Assembly (NCBI GenBank): GCA_948146395.1
Contig: OX411549.1
Location: 32,138,693-32,202,692 of the forward strand
Source of the DNA: Fragum whitleyi
Taxonomy: Eukaryota; Mollusca; Bivalvia; Cardiida; Cardiidae
Direction of reading: 5' to 3'
DNA: 64,000 nucleotides
The notes under the pieces are model-generated. The model worked only from the letters and a program-made list of their open reading frames with translations. It did not search any database and had not been told where the DNA came from. The translations under genes and the position numbers were made by a program. How positions within the stretch are numbered: the first letter of the stretch is position 1; the number at the start of each line of letters is the position of its first letter. This document shows positions 38,524 through 64,000 of this stretch, in pieces.

Positions 38524-39111
38524 CATTATATTTTGTTTATACTTTTCCCTTAGCTTACCCTTTTTAAACATTGCCAATGGCATGACCGCCATCACGCATA
38601 TTACGCAAGTGCGTAATACAAATTAATCCTTTTTCAAAAATATCATTGATGAATGACTAAAACATCGTAACATTACATTTTGTTTATACTTTTCCCTTAG
38701 CTTACCCTTTTTAAACATTGCCAATGGCATGACCGCCATCACGCATATTACGCAAGTGCGTAATACAAATTAATCCTTTTTCAAAAATATCATTGATGAA
38801 TGACTAAAACATCGTAACATTACATTTTGTTTATACTTTTCCCTTAGCTTACCTTTTTTAAACATTGCCAATGGCATGACCGCCATCACGCATATTACAC
38901 AAGTGCGTAATACAAATTAATCCTTTTTCAAAAATATCATTGATGAATGACTAAAACATCGTAACATTACATTTTGTTTGTACTTTTCCCTTAGCTTACC
39001 TTTTTAAACATTGCCAATGGCATGACCGCCATCACGCATATTACGCAAGTGCGTAATACAAATTAATCCCTTTTCAACAATATCATTGACGAATGATTAA
39101 AACATCATAAC
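38524..39111. repeat. satellite, four 147-bp units
   Basis: Four head-to-tail near-identical units begin at about 38524, 38671, 38818 and 38965. Each contains TTTGTTTATACTTTTCCC, ATTGCCAATGGCATGACCGC and the palindrome ATTACGCAAGTGCGTAAT (one unit has a C to T change). No coding or CRISPR character. Confidence 0.9.
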
Positions 39112-39339
39112 TATAGCTTATTCAAGCTGTAGTAACGATGTTTTGATAATTCACTAACGCCTAAATCATCAAATAGGAGAGCGGGTGGAGGGTATTCATC
39201 GTTTGTCACTGTCGACGACATACCGCCATTATCCTATATATTCTTTGGTGGTCGCCTTCTTTGTGCGTATAAATTCTAAAATCCTAGTAACGCCTATCAA
39301 TGCAGCCAACTAACAATATGGAGTTCTGTCCATAGTAGA
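39112..39339. other. unassigned spacer
   Basis: No gene or clear repeat seen between the satellite and the SINE. Confidence 0.4.
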
Positions 39340-39605
39340 ATTTGTTAGAATGGGGTTAAACGCAGCTTGTAACAGTTCAAGTTTTCAGTCATATCTCGGC
39401 AATCGGAGCTCCTAACAATTGACTCCCGATACATTGTATTTCTCACAACCGTTATTCCACCATTACATCTTTCCCTAGCCTCCAGCTGCTATTCCACTGA
39501 CTTAAGTTAACGATTATCCACCAATTGTTGGAAGACAAATGTCGAAAAGGCTATGTGCCGCCGCGGGTCGAACCCACGTCCACGGTAAGAACGCCATGGC
39601 GTACA
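39340..39605 (-). mobile_element. tRNA-derived SINE, copy 1
   Basis: Shares CCTAGCCTCCAGCTGCTAT, CACCTAACAAT-like and ATTGTTGGAAGACAAATG-type blocks with five other copies. At its high end GGGTCGAACCC is an antisense B box, so the SINE is in minus orientation. Confidence 0.7.
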
Positions 39606-42600
39606 TCTTGAAAGAATGAGGCAATCAAGCTAGAACACTTGTTTTGGAAGACCATCTACGCAAGTGATGGGATGTCGTGATCAGTTTCTTCTAGTATTTG
39701 CTAGATGAGCATAAGACGGGAGCTTGCATCGTAACTATAGCTTTAGTGTTTTTTAGTAATGAATTTCTGCTAGAATATATATCGCAATGGTCGTTTAGTG
39801 GGTGTCAAATGGTCGTGTAAAATGGTCAAAATATATTATTTCCTTTAACAAAATTTTAGAATGGTAAAGAGATTGCAGACGGCACTCAAAAGTGCATGGA
39901 ATTTTACACGAAACCATTCTATATGTTAGCAAAATTGTGTGAAAAAGAAATTAACAAAAACTACTTCTTTTGCAATATGTCATCTCCAGTACCAAATTTA
40001 AGGGATATAAAATTCCTGGATTTTACAGGAAAGGGATTAGACAAACATCGTGGGGAAAATGTCAAACTCATTCATCATATCTCGGATCACCTTTTGTCAA
40101 TTGTAGACCAGTCCAAATTGAAACTACAGCTTCAGCCGACTGTTTAAAGTATAACGGAGACTCAAATGTATGTTCCAAATAGGAATAGGATAGAAATTAT
40201 TGTGAGAAACGGGAAAATTGCTTGTAAAAAGCAATTTCCCATTTCTCACAATATTTTCCATTAAATTCTTTTATGCATCAAAAGCAGGAATTGATTAACA
40301 ATGGGTAAAAACACACCTTTAAAAGAATGCCCAGACATAAGGGAAATTAGTGAAGAAATGAACCCAGAAGCCCTATTGATTCTTTATCATTTAATATCTT
40401 AATCAGAAATCAATACAAGTAACAGGTTTAACAATACAGGTTAACAAAAACCCTACCAAAAAATCTCATGTAGTATTATAGCACCTAGTTGTGAAATACA
40501 ACATATTAAACAACAAATCTTTATTCATTTCCTTTTTACTCAACCCTTTTCTATGCATTGTCAAATTTTTTAGACTTGCCCCTATAAACACATCTATATC
40601 AACACATTTTCAGAAAAGAATATAATGCTTGAATTAAGGATTTTATTCTTCTTTTAACAACATTTTCTTTCATGACCCTTTCCTGTTTCAAAATTTAAGA
40701 TCGTTCCAAATTCAAGGAGGTTCTAGATCAAAAGAAAAATGTAGGTACAATTTGAAGTAAAACCATCATGTGGTAGAAATTATTGTAGGAAAAGGAGAAA
40801 TTACAATTTCATTTGTTTCTACAGTTTTTTCTCCAGTTAAAATTACAAAGATGAAAAATTCAGGGACTATAAAGGAAAGAGTTAAGGAATTATATTACAC
40901 CCTGGTTTCCTTCATTTCACAATATTTGATGTAATGAAAGTGCAATAATTGTGCGTCATGACCATGCAAAGCAATTGCAAAATGACTCACTTTAAGTAAA
41001 TCTGCAAAAAAAAACCAAATTTGTCCGATATTTGTATGTAAAGGAATAGAATAATCATTTTTTTTTTTGGAAGATGAATAAATATTTCATTTCATAGACA
41101 ACAAAAGCTTTATTTTCACTTGTAGCTTTGCCACTAATCAGTCAAGAAAATATAACTTTTGTTGTTCACCAAATTAAAATATAAATCCATCTTACACTGA
41201 AACAAACGATTATCCTCTATTTCATATCATCACACTTCTGAGGAGGTAAACTCTTCTTTGCCATATAACTTAAAAGTATTTTTTTTTATCATATTTAACC
41301 CCCCTTTTTTGAAAATTTTATAATGATCCAAATAAAAAGGAAATACAGATGACAAATCAAGTTGATGAAATTTTGTATTTCTTTTCTCATTCTAGGTAGC
41401 AAAACATTGTTAATTGCAGATATTGCTTGCAACCAACAATTTCTTCATTTTCCAGGATGCTTCGTAAACATTTCTTCTTCAGGTTCACAAAAAAGTGGAG
41501 TTGAGTTGCATTAACTTGACCTCTTTATTCATTGACACATAGGAGAATCTTTACAACACAAAGATCAATATCAAAATTCTTAACCAAATATCAGATGAAA
41601 GACAACATATAAATTGAGCCTGTTTGTGACATTTCCAATAATTTGACATGTGGGCACAGCAAAGCCTCTCCCTAGCCTGTGCATCTGCACAGTCTGACCA
41701 GTCTAAGCTTTACGCTCTCTAGACAAATAAGGTCTCAACCAAATCTCCAAGTGCTCAGGAAATATTCTTATTGCATTATGTGATTGTCTAGGTTGCACAT
41801 GTTTTCCTATCGGCGCTCTTAAAATTGTTGGAAAAGTCAAAACAAATACTTGTTTTAAAGTATCACAAAAATGCAACTGAACTATTTATTTTACAAAGGC
41901 CAATACTAGGTGTGGCAAAACTTATCCTTTTTCTGTGGTCTAAGGCCTGGGCCTGAGAGGAGGTTTTTGTGACATCATCATTGAATAAAATTGAATGAAA
42001 ACTGTGGGCTCTCTTCCTATCATGATGATATTGTAATATAATTTGCATATGACCTACTTTCCCTTGATGCATTATGGACCTGAAAGAATCTTGTGATGGC
42101 AAAACCATAATATGCAAGTCACCGATGAAAAATGTACAGTCTATTTTGATAACGATATCGTGAAATATTTTTCATGAATCCTGCCTTCCCATACTGATCA
42201 GATACAATTTCAAAAGGAATGATCCTTATGATGGTGCAATCATTTTCTGAAAGTTTGCAACAAATTTGGTGAAGTCTGTAGGCTCTATCAAATTATTGAG
42301 GATATTTCAACATTTTTTACGGCCCTAATCTTGTGATATTTGACAGACCCTATATATTTCCAGAAGAAAGAATCCTTATGAATTTATAATAATTCTGTGT
42401 AGGTTTAAATATAATTCAGTGAAAACTGGACTCTATGATAACAAGGCTAATGTGAAAACAAATTCATAAATCCCTTTTTTCTGTGATGTCCTGACCCATT
42501 TTCCAAATGTACAAATCTCACGATGGTATAATCAATCTGTGCAAGTTTTAAGAAGATTCATTGCAAGTATATACTACAGCAAGGATATCCTATCATTAAC

Positions 42601-43997
42601 AGATCTTGCATGCACAAAACACTAGTAACTGCCAATTTCTTTATGGGCAGTTACAACTGTTTTGCACTGAGTCATTGATATGGTCTTTAAATGAGAACAA
42701 TCATTTTAAACAGGTAGTCTTAAAGATTGATTATTATGTAATACTGTACATGTAGTATTATGTACTTATATGATGGTAAACTTGCAGAAGACTGTTATTT
42801 GGGAAAACCCTTGTGTTTTCGTACAGCAATTCCATGTTAACAAACAAGTCTGCACCATGATTTGCCGAAAACTTGAATCATTCTCCCTCAAGTATGAAGA
42901 GCTTGAACTTTACTGGCTGTAATCTGTGAGTTTCCACTGAAAATAAATATATTCGGAACATGACATGTATATTTCTTTTACCAATATCCTATTTAATACA
43001 ATACAAGTGCTCTGCGATCAAGTTAACAAAACTGTGCAAACTGTTTGCAAATTATACCCTGCTTTGCACACAAATACAGTTGCAAGGTAGAATATAATTC
43101 GCAAACTGTTTTGTCATCCTGAACACAGGGATGGTAAAGAAAAAGATAAGACTAAGATTGAACATTTATTTTGCTTACACCATTTCAAGTGAATCGGAGG
43201 CAAGGTAAAAGTTCATTGTGTTATTTCATTACTCGTCCCTTATAATTGCAATCATCTAGATCGAAGAAACTATTAAAATACTCAGCCAAACATTAAAGCT
43301 TCAAGTCTACTTTCTGGGCGTATAAATTATACGATCTATTTTTAGATCGTGTATTGTTTATCTCGCTATCGAAGTGAAATGTCATAAAGTAAAACAAATG
43401 ATACACAAACAAAAGACAACATTAAAATTCGTAGAGGTACTTATGACAAATAAGCTTGTTTCTGCCAAGTTAGTCTGTATTTTTGAACGAAAACGGCGTG
43501 GTCAGTCTTTGTTGAGAGGGTTGCTTGAAGGTCTGCGTCGACTCGCTGTTTTCTAAGTTTAGGTCGGCTTAGAATCAGTACTGCATGCTTGTTATCGTAA
43601 ATTCTTTCGAAAATATATTAATTCATAATAGATTGAATAGCAATGTTGCGTTGATGATCAGGAACTAGGTTAATTCGAGTTCCTACAAACACAGGACTTG
43701 CAGATCAAATTTCGGGGGTCGTTGCCCGAAAGACCTATTGCATCTTATACAGAAATAAAGTGCAATGGATTTCCCACGTGATGCGATTTAAACCAATCAG
43801 AGATCTTTATTTTATTGGATTGCAATTATTCTTTAATGTTTCCAATGATTTGCTGTCTTAAAATATCTGAAAAGAAATGTACTGGGAAAAAAACAAAATG
43901 ACAAAGTTTCTGAACAAAAATGTAACCCAAACAACTAATAGAACATTGTTAAAGATATAAATAAATATCTTCCTTACACCTACAGACATTGGAAACG
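39606..43997. other. intergenic stretch, no gene seen
   Basis: AT-rich DNA between the SINE and the RAD50 3' end. Short frames (for example 39896-40147) have no recognised domain. It contains an AGAAACGGGAAAATTGCTT-type hairpin near 40205-40250, a GTAACTGCC hairpin near 42625-42670 and a degraded MITE at 43011-43131. Confidence 0.5.
43011..43131. repeat. degraded copy of the CCCTG MITE
   Basis: The right end TTTGTCATCCTGAACACAGGG and an internal TATACCCTGCTTTGCA match the copies at 339-453 and 53631-53750. The left end is diverged. Confidence 0.5.
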
Positions 43998-44003
43998 TTT
44001 ATT
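43998..44003 (-). terminator. RAD50 AATAAA poly(A) signal
   Basis: TTTATT on the plus strand, 36 nt beyond the RAD50 stop codon on the minus strand. Confidence 0.6.
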
Positions 44004-44039
44004 CTCTCCATTTTACAGTTATAAAAAAAGATCTGATTA

Positions 44040-62347
<18,308 letters not shown>

Positions 62348-62365
62348 CTATTCACAAAGAAACAA

Positions 62366-62615
62366 GAAGTGTTGGTGAAACACAAATGCCCGTGAAACAG
62401 CAATTTTTCCAAAGTTTGCGCTTGATAGATGACCTTGACCTTGTCACATGACATTGCGGCCACAGATGCTTATCACTGAGATCTATCATCATGCCAAATT
62501 ATATGAACAATTTGTTTTGAATAGGCTTGAAGTAATTAACAATCTTGAGTTTTTGGGTTAATTTTTGCAGACAGACAGACAGAAGGACAGACAGCAGGTC
62601 AATGTGGCTGCAATC
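62366..62615 (+). repeat. diverged copy of the GGAC/CAGA SINE-like repeat
   Basis: AAACACAAATGCCCGTGAAA, GATGACCTTGACCTTGTC and a short CAGACAGACAGA array match the family. It sits directly upstream of the RAD50 exon that starts at 62347. Confidence 0.6.
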
Positions 62616-63967
62616 TTATCAATGCAAGTTGCGTGACATTTCCATCAACATACTGTAAATGTAAAGTTACCTGATGGTTTACAGATACTTTGAGACCTTA
62701 TCTATCTACTAAACACATAGTGAAGATTCTGGTCAGACTGTGCGGATGCACAGGCTGGTCAGAGTCCTTGCTTTGCGCATATTTGAAATTGTTGGAAATC
62801 TCGCACACAGGCTCATATCTAATTCAAATTTTATATTGTGGAATCAGCTTCGCAAGATGAGTTCCCACAATGATTTGCTAAAACCTGATCAGAATGGTTA
62901 GTGAATTCGTCTTTTCTTATCTGGTTGACGACAACCTAAGAGTCTGTAGTTGCAAAGAAACCACAAAGAATTACTTCTTTCATCTGTATTATGATGTTAC
63001 ACACAATCAAAGCCCTGAAGGGCCTGAAAGTCGCTTCAACAGATGTATTAGTTAAACAAGACTTGCTTTTTATGACCCTATCAGAGAAGGTTTTAAAAAG
63101 TATTGAAGGAAATGAAATTAATATTGAATTGTATATAACAAGAGATGTTTGTCTCTTAAAAATTAGATCTATTGAACCTCTCCACAATAAATTCTATGCA
63201 CCTTTGAATTTTCAAAATTGTGACCTGTCACGCTAAATGGGACCTTATCCGAACTCCAAAAATCCAAATTTTGACAAACTTGTCAGACCCAGCGCAGGTT
63301 AACCAGATCCCGTATGCGAAAAGTGAATATAGAGTAAGATAGGGTAAATACCCCAGATTTAGAAAATTACATAAAAGAGAAAAGCGTCGGCCCTAGTATG
63401 GCTGCGTGGACAGTACAGACTGACTAGGGTCAATATTTTTCACACGTGTCATAAGGTCCCTTTTAGTGTGATGGGTCACAATTATTCATGTACCTTTATC
63501 CATATTTGAGCTATGTGCAAGACAAGATTTGTACATGGACGGACAGACAGGCTGATGCCAGTATAACCCCTAAAACGATCAGGGTTCTCCTAAGAATAAT
63601 TGGAAGCTGTAGTGGCAGCATCGTTGGAAGCTCACAATACCGTGTTTATGCAAGTAATTGTGATTATGTAAATAAAAACATTTGGGAAAAGAATAAATTG
63701 CTCATGTTGAGCAATTTCTTCTTTTCCAATAATGTTTTTATGCATATTTATTGTACAAAATGCCTTAATTCATCAGTTTTGCCTTATTTCATCAGTTTTT
63801 GACATAAGATAACTAAAATTTCTCTATTTGATGACCATTTTGAAGAAATTAAGCGGTGGGGTAGTTTTAACGCTGTAGGGGCATAACACTGTTTTAGATG
63901 AAGCTGTAGTGGGGCTGATACAGCTTATTGGGCTGGGGAGAACACTGACGATCGTTTTGCGGGGGTA
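62616..63967. other. RAD50 intron or upstream stretch, no exon seen
   Basis: Apart from the degenerate exon copy at 62863-62965 I see no exon. Short frames such as 62991-63236 have no recognisable RAD50 similarity. Earlier RAD50 exons probably lie beyond 64000. Confidence 0.5.
62863..62965 (-). pseudogene. second degenerate copy of the same RAD50 exon
   Basis: CCTGATCAGAATGGTTAGTG, GTCTTTTCTTATCTGGTTGA and TGCAAAGAAACC align with 62290-62362 of the real exon (GGTCAGAATGATCTGTC, GTCTTTTCTTGTCTAGTTGG, CACAAAGAAAC) with substitutions and indels that break the frame. Confidence 0.6.
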
Positions 63968-64000
63968 TGGTTTATTGGGGTTTTACGCCGTTTTCAACTG
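63968..64000 (-). mobile_element. tRNA-derived SINE, copy 6, cut by window edge
   Basis: GGGGTTTTACGCCGTTTTCA matches the GAGTTTAACGCCGCTTTCAA start of the other copies. Confidence 0.5.

Noticed and set aside
38524..39111. CRISPR array
   Set aside because: The 147-bp units are contiguous with no variable spacers, and the genome is animal.

Overview
This window is animal nuclear DNA, most likely from a bivalve mollusc. It holds two intron-rich conserved animal genes on the minus strand, a full-length cyclin A gene (8 exons, about 6.0-13.9 kb) and the 3' part of RAD50 (12 exons, about 44.0-62.3 kb). Many short non-autonomous transposons and tRNA-derived SINEs surround them. The bivalve assignment is an inference from the style of the dispersed repeats, including the one ending in GGAC/CAGA microsatellites.

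The centrepiece lies between the two genes: a complete, apparently intact Polinton/Maverick element (18209-36808, 18.6 kb). It has terminal inverted repeats of about 440 bp (two substitutions and one 1-bp indel between them), starts AG and ends CT, and is flanked by a perfect 6-bp target duplication (CTCGCA). All expected virus-like genes are open: protein-primed family B DNA polymerase, A32-like packaging ATPase, DDE integrase with chromodomain, single and double jelly-roll capsid proteins, adenain-like protease, and several smaller Polinton proteins. The left part has divergently transcribed genes with TATA boxes (probably early). The block from 27.7 to 35.7 kb is a compact one-strand string of ten genes with tiny gaps or overlaps (probably late), ending at an AATAAA signal.

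The most unusual signal is at the 3' ends of four small accessory genes (at 18.65, 20.1, 20.9 and 36.4 kb). Each stop codon is followed within about 22-33 nt by a 16-nt hairpin, GGTCCTTTTCAGGACC or a one-base variant, then an ACCCA-like tail, then a purine-rich CAAGAAAGA-like block 9-10 nt further on. This is the architecture of metazoan replication-dependent histone mRNA 3' ends (SLBP stem-loop plus U7 histone downstream element). The larger genes instead have AATAAA signals. The two outermost genes read outward and their stop codons lie 5-6 bp before the TIRs, so each TIR carries the processing signal for its adjacent gene. Their promoters also share a long conserved module ending in a TATA box, and part of this module recurs at a third hairpin-bearing gene. 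Together this suggests a regulon in a mobile virus-like element that borrows histone-type, possibly S-phase-linked, mRNA maturation.

Other structure: a 1.9-kb foldback element with 9-bp target duplication in cyclin A intron 1; a hAT element with 8-bp duplication and elements nested inside it in a RAD50 intron; partial duplicates of two RAD50 exons; a 147-bp satellite; and a minus-strand tRNA-derived SINE family with about six copies. Long stretches (1-6 kb, 14.3-18.2 kb, 39.6-43.9 kb, 62.6-64 kb) contain no gene I can support.
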